From: Avena insularis
Taxonomy: Eukaryota; Streptophyta; Magnoliopsida; Poales; Poaceae
Assembly (NCBI GenBank): GCA_023614405.1
Contig: CM042697.1
Span: forward strand, 304,762,323-304,826,322
DNA length: 64,000 bases
Direction: 5' to 3'
Shown piece after piece: positions 33,420-45,412 of this stretch (its first letter is position 1; the number at the start of each line of letters is the position of its first letter). Under the pieces are notes generated by a model that was not told where the DNA came from, ran no database searches, and was given only the letters and a program-made list of their open reading frames with translations. Made by a program: the position numbers and the translations under genes.

Positions 33420-33702
33420 AAATGTGGTGATTCTCTGCCGCAGCAGGAATCCTTTTAGTCCCGGGTGGTGTTACAGCCCGGGACTAGAGGGTTTCCGCCC
33501 CCGCGGCGTTGAAACAGCCACGTGGCTGTTATCAGTCGCGGGCCATTGTGAGCCAGGACTAGAGGGGGCCCTCTAGTCCCGTTTTCGCAGTCCCGGGCCC
33601 AAAACCGGGACTAGAGCCCGTTGCGGCCCGGGACTAGAGGCCTTTTTTCTAGTCCCGTTGCAGCCCGGGACTAGAGGCCCTTTTTCCACCAGCCCGGGAC
33701 TA
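33420..33702 (+). repeat. Right subterminal repeats and end of element F
   Basis: A direct pair ATCTCTGCCGCAGCAG / TTCTCTGCCGCAGCAG (about 33402-33447) is followed by inverted units TAGTCCCGGG...CCCGGGACTAGAGG. Near 33680-33692 CCTTTTTCCACCAG resembles the complement of the left terminus, but 10 further bases (CCCGGGACTA) follow before the host LTR resumes. Confidence 0.75.
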
Positions 33703-35311
33703 TACCGACCAAGGATACGGGGAGGAAGGAGGATTCTACGAAGAAGAAGCCGAGGAGAACTTCAACCACTGCTCAGCTCAAGGCAAGCTATTAACCTTGC
33801 AAGCTAACACTTGTAATTTAGCAAGCTTATACTGATATTGTGCAAGCCAATACTTGCTTGTTACCATGTCAACTATATGCCTTAAAGCATATATGATCCT
33901 AACCACTTGATAAACCAATCCTAGTTTTACTTGCAAGCTTCTTACTTTATTTCTTTATCAAAGCTCTTACTTAGAGTTTACTAAAGATAATGGTAGATAC
34001 TAGAAAGATATGTGAAGGTTGCATAAAGAGCATAAAATTTGGCCTAAGCTAGATAATCTTGATGTCATCCTAAGGCATGAGATTGAACTTAGTTAAAACC
34101 CCACTAGTTTACCACTCCTCATTATTGCTTACCCCCACTTGTAGATGCTAGTGCTAAGCATAAAACTTGATCAACTTTAGATGGGAATACTTGGTGGAAA
34201 AATGGTTATGAAAACCTTGGAATGATGGATCATTCTATTGAAATGTTTTGGACATGTGTTTCCGAACACTTGATGATTTTGGTGATGAAAATGATGAGGC
34301 ATGATCCTTAGCCCTTTATAAAACTGATGGTTGTCTGGATGCGATACCATTCCAATTTTATCGTATAACCACAATACCCGAAGATTGGGTAGGGCTTGAC
34401 TAGAAACTTATATACCTTAGTATTAGTTCCCTCACGGCCAATGTTTGAGCTGAGGCTACCTTGTGAAGATTGTCCACCTGTGCAGTACCCAAGATGACAG
34501 TTGGTCATGGTTGGGAGGCCAAACTCACAAGAGAGGTGCTTATACTAGGACGTGTAATTGAAAGGTTAGGATTGATTATCCGCATACTGAGTATGGTGAA
34601 TTCAGGATTTGTTCCTGACGGATGTATCGAATGTTGTGGTGAAAGTGTACAATCTCTGCAGAGTGTCAAACTATTCGAATAGCCGCGTCATGATTATGGA
34701 CATTAGATGGCCATCTTGTTCCCGTCAGACTTTTCAAAATGACTTGTGAAATGGATTGAGACTTTGACTTGACCACAACAGGGTTGTGATATGAGATACA
34801 AGTTCCCACTTAGAAGTTATAAAATTGTGACTAGTTATTCGTTGCTTCTAAACTTAGTAGAGATAAATATGGCTTTTGCAAAATAACCCTAGAGCCTAGT
34901 GCCCTATTATAAAAAAAACCCTTTCACTTGTTAGTATTAGTTTGCGAGTACTTAAAGAGTACTCATGGCTTTGTCCCTGGCTATTCCCATGGCCAGACTA
35001 TGAAGAGGAGTACTTGGAGGATGGACCCCAGGAAGGTTACGACAACTAGGATCATCTCCCATCGTCAGCATTGCCTGTGACCCCCGAAGATGGAGCTTCG
35101 CCTATGCTACCGTTATTATTACGTATTCCGCTGCTTGAACTTGTATTAAGAACTGGATCATGAGATCCCTATTTGTGTAAGAACTTATGTACGGTTGTAA
35201 TGGATGATGTACTATGGTATCCAATTATGTTATGTCTCGCAAAAATGGTAATCCTGGTATTGTGATGTATGGCATAACAGGCATCTGGGGTTAAAAATCC
35301 GGGTGTTGACA
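33703..35311 (+). repeat. 5' LTR of element E, second segment
   Basis: 33703-33705 is the second TAC of the CACTA target duplication; 33706 onward matches 43384 onward of the 3' LTR and ends GGGTGTTGACA. Short ORFs in it are found in both LTRs and have no recognisable content. Confidence 0.88.
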
Positions 35312-35314
35312 AGT

Positions 35315-35327
35315 TGGTATCAGAGCC
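35315..35327 (+). promoter_or_regulatory. Primer-binding site of element E (tRNA-Met type)
   Basis: TGGTATCAGAGCC, three bases after the LTR end. TGGTATCAGAGC is complementary to the 3' end of plant initiator tRNA-Met and is the usual Tekay primer site. Confidence 0.88.
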
Positions 35328-35541
35328 ATCCTGACCGTAGGAGACCCTAGTTAGATTGGACGTTTGCATCAAAAACTTAGTTTCAAAACCAAATAAAACA
35401 AATATTTACAAAAACTTATTCTCATTCTTATCCCTTTGATTCTTTCATGAAAATTCATGTTCCTCAAAAACTCTTGCAAAATACATAAAATTTTGACACA
35501 CTTGATCACTCTACTAACTTACTCATCCTATAGTCTTATAG

Positions 35542-36303
35542 ATGGACGTGAAGTACAACAACTTTTACCAGTTGGGGAATGAAGGAGACCTTATCTTTGA
35601 GAGGGATTTGGACCAGCTTTCGGAACTTCTGGAGCGTCCACACCCCGAGTTCTTCGGAGCTCAGCTCAATGATCAAGGAGGAGAAGATCTGCAGTGGCTA
35701 ATTGTTGCAAGTCTCCGAGGAAAGATTGAACCTCCCACTACGGAAGGAATTCAGTTCACCTTAAGAGAGAACAACTGGCTCGATGGACTTGCTAGGGCCA
35801 TGCAGGAAGCTCTTTCCCGTCTGTGTGGGCAGAGCATCAATCAGATCAAGGGTACTCGCTTTGAGTTTTGCCCAAGGCGTGATGCAAATGGACAACCACT
35901 GGAAGCCCCATACCACCCCGAGCTAAAGACTCAATGGGACCACCTTAGCTTCATGATGTCCGATCGTCAGCAGGAGTTAGACAACTGCCGTGACTACTGC
36001 AACCACAAGTCGGCCATCATCAAGACGAAGGATTAGACCATCACCATGTTAGCAAAAGATCACAAGTCTTGGCGCCGTCAGCTCGACAAGAAGGAGCGCA
36101 TTATTTCCTGTCTTCGCCACCGAATCTCATCTCTGGAGGAGACCATCCACGAGAGAGACATGCAGTTGGCAGAAAGGGAGAATGTCGGAGAAGATCTTCA
36201 TGGAGACCCCTACTCCTATCTCAGCGATGACAATGATTTTCTGGAGGATCAGGCTATGGACTTCTTCACCGATGAGGACGATTTCGCCTTCATCGATGAA
36301 TGA
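35542..36303 (+). pseudogene. Pre-gag ORF of element E (unknown protein)
   Basis: An ORF of 253 codons with one internal TAG at 36034-36036; the frame is otherwise open from ATG 35542 to the stop at 36301-36303. It starts MDVKYNNFYQLGNEGDLIFE. The first about 100 residues are mixed alpha/beta-like and carry ENNWLDGLARAMQEALSRLC. The middle has FCPRRDANGQPLEAP. The last third is a coiled coil (about 35990-36180, e.g. HRISSLEETIHERDMQLAER) followed by a strongly acidic tail (DDNDFLEDQAMDFFTDEDDF). I recognise no family. It lies between the primer site and gag, in a different frame from gag. It could be a gag-related matrix-like protein or an accessory factor. Confidence 0.6.
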
Positions 36304-36413
36304 ATGAATGAAAAGCAAGTTGCTAGAGAATCTGAGTCAAACTTTAAAAAAATTTCAAAGACCCAAAACTTGAGAAATTTCCCTCTTTTCTCATGATCTA
36401 TCTCAATCTTCAG

Positions 36414-37545
36414 ATGCCACGTGGAGGAAGTGGTTCATCCCCTGACCCGATGTTGCAGATTCTGCAAATGTTGACTTCTGACCCGAAGCTGAAAGAGCGG
36501 AACGTCAAGCCAACCTAGCCACCTTGAAACAGATAGCCCAGCTTGCCCACAACAACCAAGGCCACGGAAATCAGGACAAGCATGGATCTAAACTCAAGAA
36601 TTTCCAGAATACCAACCCACCTGTTTTCACTAAGTCAGAAGAACCCCTAGACGCCGATGATTGGCTGCAAACCATGAAAAATAACCTAGAAGTCGCCGGA
36701 GTGGAAGCCAACAAGAAAGTTCTGTTCGCCACCCACTATCTAGCCGGAGATGCCAGGGCATGGTGGAACAGTGTTCGCGCAATGTCGGAGGCCAGATGAT
36801 GACCTAGGAGTAATTCAAGGTCAAGTTTAGCAGAACCGATGTGCCACCAGGTTTGATCAAGAGATTGAGAGACGAGTTCAGAGAGCTGAAGCAAGGAAGG
36901 ATGACTGTAGTGGAATACCGTGACAAATTCTTGTCATTAGCTAGGTATGCCCCGGATGAGATCGACACCGAAGCCAAGAAGAAAGAAAGATTCCTGAATG
37001 GTTTGCATGATGAGATGCAGACGGTATTAATCAATATCCCCTTTGCTGATATTGAAGCCCTTGTCGACTCAGCTATCCAGATGGAAGGAAAGATCAACCA
37101 AGCCAATGAGAACCGCAAGCGTCTCATGATGCATCAGCCAGGAACCCATCAGAACCCAAAGTATCGCCCCAACCCATCTCCAGGATTTGCCCCAAGAACC
37201 AACAGACCCCCGATGAACCGTCCAACCTATCCCAACCATGGAAATCCTAGGACCGGAGGAAATCACAACAACCCCGGCAACGCTAGCAATTTCAATCGTG
37301 CCCCACCCAAGTTCAACAACAACAATGCTACCGCCAACACCAACACTGCCCCTAGGACTGGAAGCAATGTTGTGCCTGTAGCAGCAAAGGACAAGTCGCA
37401 AGTGACTTCTTATGACTATGGAAATAAAGGTCACTATTCCAACGAGTGCCCCAACAAGAAGAATGTCGCAGCACCCAATACCAATGCCCCAGCTCAGCAA
37501 CAGCGTCGTGTTCAGCCAGGGAGAAGATTTTCCCTAGGGAATTCA
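36414..37545 (+). pseudogene. Gag of the Tekay element E
   Basis: It starts at ATG 36414 (MPRGGSGSSPDPMLQILQML), right after a splice-acceptor-like TCAATCTTCAG. A frameshift near 36490 leads to the capsid region FTKSEEPLDADDWLQTMKNN and THYLAGDARAWWNSV. After stops at 36799-36840 the frame continues at 36841 (LIKRLRDEFRELKQGRMTVV, EYRDKFLSLARYAPDEI). An Asn/Pro-rich linker follows. The zinc knuckle at about 37411-37455 reads YDYGNKGHYSNECPNK: the His and last Cys of CX2CX4HX4C remain, but both leading Cys are replaced, so RNA binding is likely lost. It leads in the same frame into protease. Confidence 0.82.
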
Positions 37546-40500
37546 CTCAACCGCAATGGCCGTCTTTTTCTCATGCATGCTGAAGAAGCTCAGGAAGCGC
37601 CAAACATTGTGATGGGTATGTTTTCTGTTAATTCAGTACTTGCACGAGTGTTGTTTGATTCTGGTGCATCGCACTCATTTGTCACCGAAGAATTTGCATG
37701 CACTAGTAAAATTCAACCAACAAAACTGAAGCATGTTATGATCGTTCAAATTCCCGGATCAACCACCAAGGCTAGCTAAATTTGGAAAGCCGTCCCTATC
37801 CGAATCCATGACATAGATTTGTATGCAAATCTGATAGTACTCAGAACTAAAGGATTGTAAGTAGTACTAGGAATGGATTGGATGTCCAAACATAAAGGAT
37901 TGATTGACTGTGCCAAGAAAGCCATAACCATGACCAAGATAGGAATATCAGTCGAGCATATATCTGAAACCTTACCTCGCCAATTCAAATGCAACAGGAG
38001 TATAGCCCAACCTACCATTGACCAAGTCCGGATAGTCTATGAATACCCCGATGTATTTCCAGATGTTTTGCCTGGTATGCCCCCAGATCGGGATATCGAG
38101 TTTATCATCGAACTAATTCCTGGAACTGGACCCATTGCCCAGACACCCTATAGTATGAAACTGTCAGAGCTCGCAAAGCTGAAGAAGCAACTAGATTCCA
38201 TGCTGGAAATTGGATTAATTCAACCAAGTGCGTCACCTTGGAGATCACCTGTCTTGTTTGTGGACAAGAAGGATGGAGGTAACCGTTTGTGTATGGATTA
38301 TCAGAAATTGAATGATGTCACTATCAAGAACAAGTACCCCTTGCCCAAGATAGAAGATTTGTTTGATCGGTTAACCGGTGCCAAGGTGTTTTCTAAGATT
38401 GATCTTAGAACTGGCTATCATCAACTAAAAATTCGTGCAGAGGATATTCCAAAGACTGCCTTTACCACCAGATATGGATTGTATGAGTATACAGTCATGT
38501 CTTTCGGACTAACCAATGCCCCCACTTATTTCATGAATCTCATGAATAAGATTTTTATGGACTTCCTGGATAAGTTTGTCGTTGTTTTCATCGATGACAT
38601 TCTGATTTATTCCAAATCAGAAGAAGAACATGAGCTACACCTAAGGACCATTCTTGGAACCCTTAGAGAGCATCAGCTGTATGCAAAGTTTAGAAAATGT
38701 GAATTCTGTTTACAGGAGGTAGGATTCCTCGGTCACATTGTATAAGCCGGAGGAATTGCCGTTGACCCTGCCAAAGTGAAAGATGTAGAAGATTGGCAAG
38801 CCCCAACCACTCAAACCCAAGTTCGTGCATTTCTCGGATTGGCAGGATACTACCGCAAATTCGTAGAAGGATTCTCTAGTATCGCCAGACCCATGACCCA
38901 ATTACTGAAGAAGGACAAGAAGTTTGAATGGACAGACAAATGTGAAGCGAGTTTTCAAGAACTCAAGAGAAGATTAATTTCTGCCCCAATCTTAATCATG
39001 CCGGATATCACGAAGCCCTTCGATGTGTATTGTGATGCATCCAAGATCGGTCTCGGATGTGTGCTAATGCAAGAAGGCAAAGTTATATCTTATCTATCTC
39101 GACAACTGAAGAAACATGAGCAAAACTACCCAACCCATGACCTCGAACTCGCAGCCGTAGTTCTAGCCCTGAAAACATGGAGGCATTACCTAATGGGAAA
39201 CCGCTGTGAGATCTATTCGGATCACAAGAGCCTAAAGTATATATTCACTCAGAAGGAGTTGAATATGAGGCAGAGAAGATGGATTGAGATAATCAAGGAT
39301 TACGACCTGGACATTCACCATCACCCTGGTAAAGCCAACGTGGTAGCAGATGCCCTCAGCAGATTGCTGTGCCGCTTGAACTCCATGATTTTGAAGGAGC
39401 AACCAAGTTTGCACAAAGAGATGGAAGATTTTCGAATGGAATTAGTAAGTGAAGGATTTTTGGCTAGCATAGAACTCCAGCCCACTTTGATCAGTCAGAT
39501 TAAAGAGGCGCAGAAAGGAAATGCTAGTATCGTGAATCAAGCGTCGACGGTGACAGTAAAGTACCCGGATTCACCGAGGACGAAGAAGGAGTTCTGTGGT
39601 ACAACGGACGCCTTTGTGTACCAGCAGATTCTGAGTTGAAAGAAGTTATTTTGAAGGAGGCTCATGATACTCTTTATTCTATCCATCCCGGAGGAACTAA
39701 GATGTATCAAGATTTAAAAGAGCAATTTTGGTGGCATAAGATGAAGAGAGAAATCGGAAGCTATATCGCCAAGTGTGATATTTGTCAGAGAGTCAAGGCA
39801 GAACACCAAAGACCCACTGGATTGTTGCAACCCTTGCAGATTCCGGAATGGAAATGGGATTCCGTTGGAATGGACTTTATCACTGGACTGCCTAGTTCTA
39901 GTAGGGGAAATGACTCTATCTGGGTCATAGTGGACAGATTGTCCAAAGTCGCCCATTTCTTGCCCGTCAAGACCACATATCAGAGTTCGAAACTAGCAGA
40001 GTGGTACATCGCTAGAATCATTAGTTTGCATGGAGTCCCCAAGAACATTGTATCGGATCGAGGAACTCAGTTTACCTCGAGATTCCGGAAGAAAGTCCAA
40101 GAAGGCTTAGGAACCTGTCTAGATTTCAGCACCGCGTACCACCCTCAGACCGATGGACAAACGGAGCGAGCAAATCAAATACTCGAAGATATGATGAGAG
40201 CATGTGTGTTAGAATATGGATCCAAGTGAATTTTCATACAATAACAGTTATCAAGCCAGTTTGCAAATGGCCCCATTTGAATTCATGTACGGAAGGAAGT
40301 GTCGCACCCCTTTGAACTGGTCGGAAGTAGGAGAGAGTCATATTTTCGGACCCGATATCCTATGAGAAGAAGAAGAGAAGGTTCACAAGATTCGTGAGCA
40401 CCTCAAGACCGCCCAGTCCAGACAAAAGAGTTACGCCGACAAGAGACGTCGAGACCTCGCCTTCAACATTGGAGACTTTGTTTATCTGAAAGTGTCGCCA

Positions 40501-40889
40501 TTGAAGGGAATGCAGTGTTTCCAACTCAAGGGAAAGTTAGCCCGCAGATATATCGGACCTTTCAAGATTCTGAACCGTCGAGGAGAAGTATCGTATCAAT
40601 TGGAACTACCCGAAGAGATGTCAGCCGTGCACAATGTGTTCCATATCTCGAAGTCCCACAGAAGACCGAAGTGTTCAAAAATATCGATCACCGGACCATA
40701 GAGATCAACGATGACCTAACCTATCCTGAAGTACCCATCCATATATTGGAAGAAGCTTTTCGAACTACCCGAACCCGAAGCATCAAGTTTCTCAAGATTT
40801 AGTGGAGCAACCACACAGAAGAGGAAGCTACCTGGGAGCGCGAAGATCACATCAGGACGGAATTTCCCGATCTCTTCAAATCCTAGGTA
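37546..40889 (+). pseudogene. Pol of the Tekay element E: PR, RT, RNase H, integrase, chromodomain-like end
   Basis: Protease VLFDSGASHSFV at about 37650. RT from about 38030: PRDIEF-like start, [26 protein letters not shown], intact catalytic box [10 protein letters not shown] (about 38590), [16 protein letters not shown]. RNase [48 protein letters not shown]. Integrase: HHCC finger (HPGG..., CDICQRV) and DDE core with D in VGMDFITGLP, D in IVSDRGTQFTS and E in DGQTERANQ. The end (WEREDHIRTEFPDLF, about 40834-40880) fits the C-terminus of a chromodomain. Stops at 37777, 37858, 38743 and 40363, frameshifts near 39540-39640 and 40650, and a short deletion near 40229 disrupt it. Active-site residues are all kept. 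Confidence 0.88.
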
Positions 40890-40927
40890 ATCTTTTCGTC
40901 CTTTTTCAAATCTCGGGACGAGATTTT

Positions 40928-40945
40928 GTTTAAGGGGGCAAGGTT
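40928..40945 (+). promoter_or_regulatory. Polypurine tract of element E
   Basis: TTTAAGGGGGCAAGG lies just before the 3' LTR, preceded by CTCGGGACGAGATTTTG, as in element B. Confidence 0.75.
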
Positions 40946-43900
40946 TGTAACATCCCAAAAATACTAAAATTAAACCATCAAACTCTAATCATCAAAATGA
41001 GAGTTAACAAAAACTTTTCTAATTAAAATTATGAAAGCATGCATATGTGTATGCATTTAATTTGAAATTCTTTTGAACCAACTTGTTTGTGTGTTTCTTT
41101 GCTTGTAAAATGTTTCTTAGGTGAAATAAACATCATCTAAACATTTCCCACACTTTGCCCAAATACAAGTAAAGCAAAACAAATAAAATAAAGGAATGGT
41201 CATTTTGACCAATTTAACTCCCATGCCTACTTTGGCTGTCTCAAACTTTCAGAACCTACTAGAAACTTTTCTGGATCTTTGCACTCCTTGATTGTACTCA
41301 TAACAAAGTATCAAGGCCCACTTTGTGATCATCCAGAAACTTTCAAATGCATAGTTTAAATGACAATTCAAAATTGAATCTTTATCATATGGGAAGATCC
41401 CACTTTTTCAAAAACCAATCAAACAAGCTCAACTTTCAAAACCCAAGCATCTGCAGACTCACCAGCACCAATCTAGCACACCCACGAAAAATATTTTCAA
41501 AATTCAAAACTTGAATTCATGCGGCCATTTCATCAAACACTTGGCAGACACAAATCAAACAAAATCAAAACACTATTGTGAGCAGTGATTCTTGCCTAGC
41601 TGGTTCCCTATCTAGCTCACAACCATCTCAGTAGATCATCTAGCAAGATTAACCAAGCACTAGCACCACTGTGAGCTTGGCATTGTCATCAATGGTGAAC
41701 AGCCCAAGCCACCCTTGCCACCCACATGTCGATAGCAAGCTAGGAAGGAAACTAGCCGTGCCAACCTTGTCTGGGAGATCACCCATGCCTCACCGCCCCC
41801 TCTAGACCAGGCCTGCCTCGAAGACACCGACCAGAGCACCCAGGAACGCCGCGCCCGTGCCTCTGCCAACCGTGCCGAGCATGCTCTAGAGCGCCACCCT
41901 CGACCAAAGCCCACAGACCGCGCGCCGCCCTCGCCGCGTGCATATACGATCGCCACCGACCCAGGAGACCGCCAGACATCCCCGTTCGTCGCCCCATGCC
42001 ACACAGCCACCGCTCGCCATTGAAGACGCCGCCTCTGCCGCGCAGAGCGTCGCGTGTTCCAGACCAACCCGCACCGCCCCACGTCTCACCACCGTATCGT
42101 TGAGCATCGCCAGGGAACACCGCACCGTCCCCTACCTTCGCCCATGCCAATAGCCGTCTGTACCATCGCCCCCGACGAGCTCACCGTGCGCCCCGTCGGT
42201 CCCCTCGCTCGACTATAAATAGAGGCCACCCCCAGCCGAACTAAGCACACCATTCTACTCCCCTCTCATCCCTGATCGTGCCACACCGTTCCCGGAGCAA
42301 GGCGAGCAACACTTCGCCGGAATTTCCCCGGAGCCCGCCGCCTCTGGAGAAGAAGGGAGCCAGCGATTGGAGCTGCCCCAGGAGGAGCCACCGGTACCAG
42401 GAGATTCGCCGTCATCGACTTCATCATTCTCCCGCCTCGCCGACCCTCACCTGCACCCCGGTGAGCCCCCAGCAACCCCCACTGGCCGCGCTAGGTTTCT
42501 GTCTCGCCGGCGTTGCCCAACATCGACGATGACTCCCAGCCGTTGGATTAGAACCAGATCAAACGTCCCACGTTGCCCCGTACCGCTGCGCACCCCCGTG
42601 TCTCACTGACGAGTGGGGACATCCACTTAAACAACCCGCGGAAGCGCTACGCTTAGCAGGCCGGCCCATTAACTTTTCCCGCGCAGCCCAGTTATTTGAA
42701 TTAAACCTTTTCCATTTAAATTCAAACACAGTTCTGTACCCAGTTTCAAAAATCAACCTAGATTGATTTAGTGCACCAAATTTAATGAAACTAATTTTGT
42801 TGGAAAGGTCTGAGAATGCTGAATCCAAGCCCGTTGGATTCAAGTCAGTTGGATCTATAGATCACCCATGGTAAAAATAACAAGGCAGAAGCTTTTCTGC
42901 ATTCAAACATTTTTCAAATTTAAACCATGATAGCTTTTGAGTTGATTCCAACTCTCAAATATCACATTTAACCATACCTTTCAGAATATATAAAAATATA
43001 TGGGTTTACTTGCAGAAATAATGTTCAAGTAATAAAAGAATGCCCCATAGGCATTTCTAGCCACTTTATTTAATTAAAATAAAAGGGTAAAACCTTATTA
43101 AATTGGGACACCACTTTAAATCACATTCCCATGGACTAAAATATGTGGTGATGACATGTGTCGACATGATCCTATGTTTGGTTTGGAGAATATTAAATCT
43201 TAAGTAGTTTTTCAATGAGTAGAAATTACTTTTCTAAAAATAAAAGGAATTAAACCAAGCTTTAATCTTGTAATGTTAGTGATGATGCTAGATCATCTAT
43301 AGGATCCTTTTGTGTGATGATTGCAAGTAGTTAAGTATTGTTTGGTGATTGTGTATATTATATTTATTTATAGACACTAGTACCGACCAAGGATACGAGG
43401 AGGAAGGAGGATTATATGAAGAAGAAGCCGAGGAGAACTTCAACCACTGCTCTGCTCAAGGCAAGCTATTAACCTTGCAAGCTAACACTTGCAATTTAGC
43501 AAGCTTATACTGATATTGTGCAAGCCAATACTTGCTTGTTACCATGTCAACTATATGCCTTAAAGCATATATGATCCTAACCACTTGATAAACCAATCCT
43601 AGTTTTACTTGCAAGCTTCTTACTTTATTTCTTTATCAAAGCTCTTACTTAGAGTTTACTTAAGATAATGGTAGATACTAGAAAGATATGTGAAGGTTGC
43701 ATAAAGAGCATAAAATTTGGCCTAAGCTAGATAATCTTGATGTCATCCTAAGGCATGAGATTGAACTTAGTTAAAACCCCACTAGTTTACCACCCCTCAT
43801 TATTGCTTACCCCCACTTGTAGATGCTAGTGCTAAGCATAAAACTTGATCAACTTTAGATGGGAATACCTGGTGGAAAAATGGTTATGAAAACCTTGGAA

Positions 43901-44991
43901 TGATGGATCATTCTATTGAAATGTTTTGGACATGTGTTTCCGAACACTTGATGATTTTTGTGATGAAAATGATGAGGCATGAGCCTTAGCCCTTTATAAA
44001 ACTGATGGTTGTCTGGATGCGATACCATTCCAATTTTATCGTACAACCACAATACCCGAAGATTGGGTAGGGCTTGATTGGAAACTTATATACCTTAGTA
44101 TTAGTTCCCTCACGGCCAAGGTCTGAGCTGAGGCTACCTTGTGAAGATTGTCCACCTGTGCAGTACCCAAGATGACAGTTGGTCATGGTTGGGTGGCCAA
44201 ACTCACAGGAGAGGTGCTTATACTAGGGCGTGTAATTGAAAGGTTAGGATTGATTATCCGCATACTGAGTATGGTGAATTCAGGATTTGTTCCTAACGGA
44301 TGTATCGAATGTTGTGGTGAAAGTGTACAATATCTGTAGTGTGTCAAACTATTCGAATAGCCGCGTCCGCGGTTATGGACAGTTGGAGTGGCCATACTGT
44401 TCCCCCGTCAGACTTTTCAAAATGACTTGTGAAATGGATTGAGACTTTTACTTGACCACAACAGGGTTGTGATATGAGATACAAGTTCCCACTTAGGAGT
44501 TATAAAATTGTGACTAGTTATTCGTTGCTTCTAAAGTTAGTAGAGATAAATATGTCTTTTGCAAAATAACCCTAGAGCCTAGTGCCCTATTATCAAAAAC
44601 CCATTTCACTTGTTAGTATTAGTTTGCGAGTACTTAAAGAGTACTCATGGCTTTGTCCCTGGCTATTCCCATGGCCAGACTACGAAGAGGAGTACTTGGA
44701 GGATGGACCCAAGAAGGTTACGACAACTAGGATCATCTCCCATCGTCAGCATTGCCTGTGACCCCGAAGATGGAGCTTCGCCTACGCTACCGTTATTATT
44801 ACATATTCCGCTGCTTGAAGTTGTATTAAGAACTGGATCATGAGATCCCTATTTGTGTAATAACTTATGTACGGTTGTAATGGATGATGTACTATGGTAT
44901 CCAATTCTGTTATGTCTCACAAAAATGGTAATCCTGGGATTGCGATGTATGGCATAACAGGCATCTGGGATTAAAAATCCGGGTGTTGACA
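40946..44991 (+). repeat. 3' LTR of element E (4046 bp)
   Basis: Begins TGTAACATCCC, ends GGGTGTTGACA. It is uninterrupted and serves as the reference for locating the CACTA insertion in the 5' LTR (empty site CTAGTACCGACC at about 43378). TATA box TATAAATAG at 42214-42222. Short ORFs inside are mirrored in the 5' LTR and have no recognisable content. Confidence 0.9.
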
Positions 44992-44996
44992 GTGGT

Positions 44997-45412
44997 CTTC
45001 TGTTGTCGGACAGTGGGGGTGCCAAGGAAAGTGTGGAAAACTGCCGCCTTCTTCTCGAATGGGTTCTTGCCTTTGCTGTCACTCTTGGAGGCATGCTTGA
45101 GGTCAATGTCCTCGTCCATTTCACTTGAATCCTTGGAATCCTCCTCCTTCTTCGTCCCCTTGCCCTTGCCTCACGGTTTGTTCTTCTAACTTCGTTTGTA
45201 GCTGGACTCCGGGTCCTCCTTGAGGTTGTTGACGAACTTGTAGTGGCGATTGGTGTGGGTGGCCTTGATGTTGACATCGAGGTGTACGAGGCACGGCATA
45301 TCGCGGTACTCCTTGTAGGTTTGGGGAACACGGAGCGCTGCCGAGGTAGTTTCACTTCCTCGCTGCTGCCCACGTCCAGCTCCCCTTCCTCGTCCATGTT
45401 GTCCGCCATCAC
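44997..45412 (-). pseudogene. Basic linker before protease of element D2
   Basis: Mirror of 19173-19639. It carries the acidic stretch MDEDIDLKHASKSDSKGKNP (45119 downwards) and VFHTFLGTPTVRQQKT. The overlapping frame 45412-44849 is not the coding one and runs into the LTR of E. Confidence 0.6.

Larger units (their letters stand above)
22980..33702 (+). mobile_element. Element F: CACTA (En/Spm-type) DNA transposon, about 10.7 kb
   Basis: The left end is CACTACTGGAAAAACC, flanked by the 3 bp target TAC (22977-22979); TAC recurs at 33703-33705. It has palindromic subterminal repeats of the TAGTCCCGG...CCGGGACTA kind at both ends and between its two genes. The genes are a TNP2-like transposase and a TnpA-like protein carrying an Ulp1-like protease domain. 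Comparison with the uninterrupted 3' LTR of E (43378-43400) gives exact limits. The right end departs from the expected inverted repeat. Confidence 0.9.
20544..44991 (+). mobile_element. Element E: Tekay-lineage chromovirus with both LTRs
   Basis: Two about 4.04 kb LTRs, a tRNA-Met type primer site, a pre-gag ORF, gag, PR-RT-RNase H-integrase with a chromodomain-like end, and a polypurine tract. It sits inside the minus arm of D. Its 5' LTR is split by the CACTA element F. Without F it is about 13.7 kb. In the first about 160 bases the LTRs differ at six positions, so the insertion is not recent. Stops and frameshifts in gag, RT and integrase mean it is no longer autonomous. Confidence 0.88.

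Noticed and set aside
22980..33702. Inverted TAGTCCCGG repeats as a CRISPR array
   Set aside because: Palindromic subterminal repeats of a CACTA element, no spacers of equal length, eukaryotic context.
34177..34682. Short ORFs mirrored at 43855-44395 as conserved genes
   Set aside because: They are the two LTR copies of one element; similarity follows from duplication.
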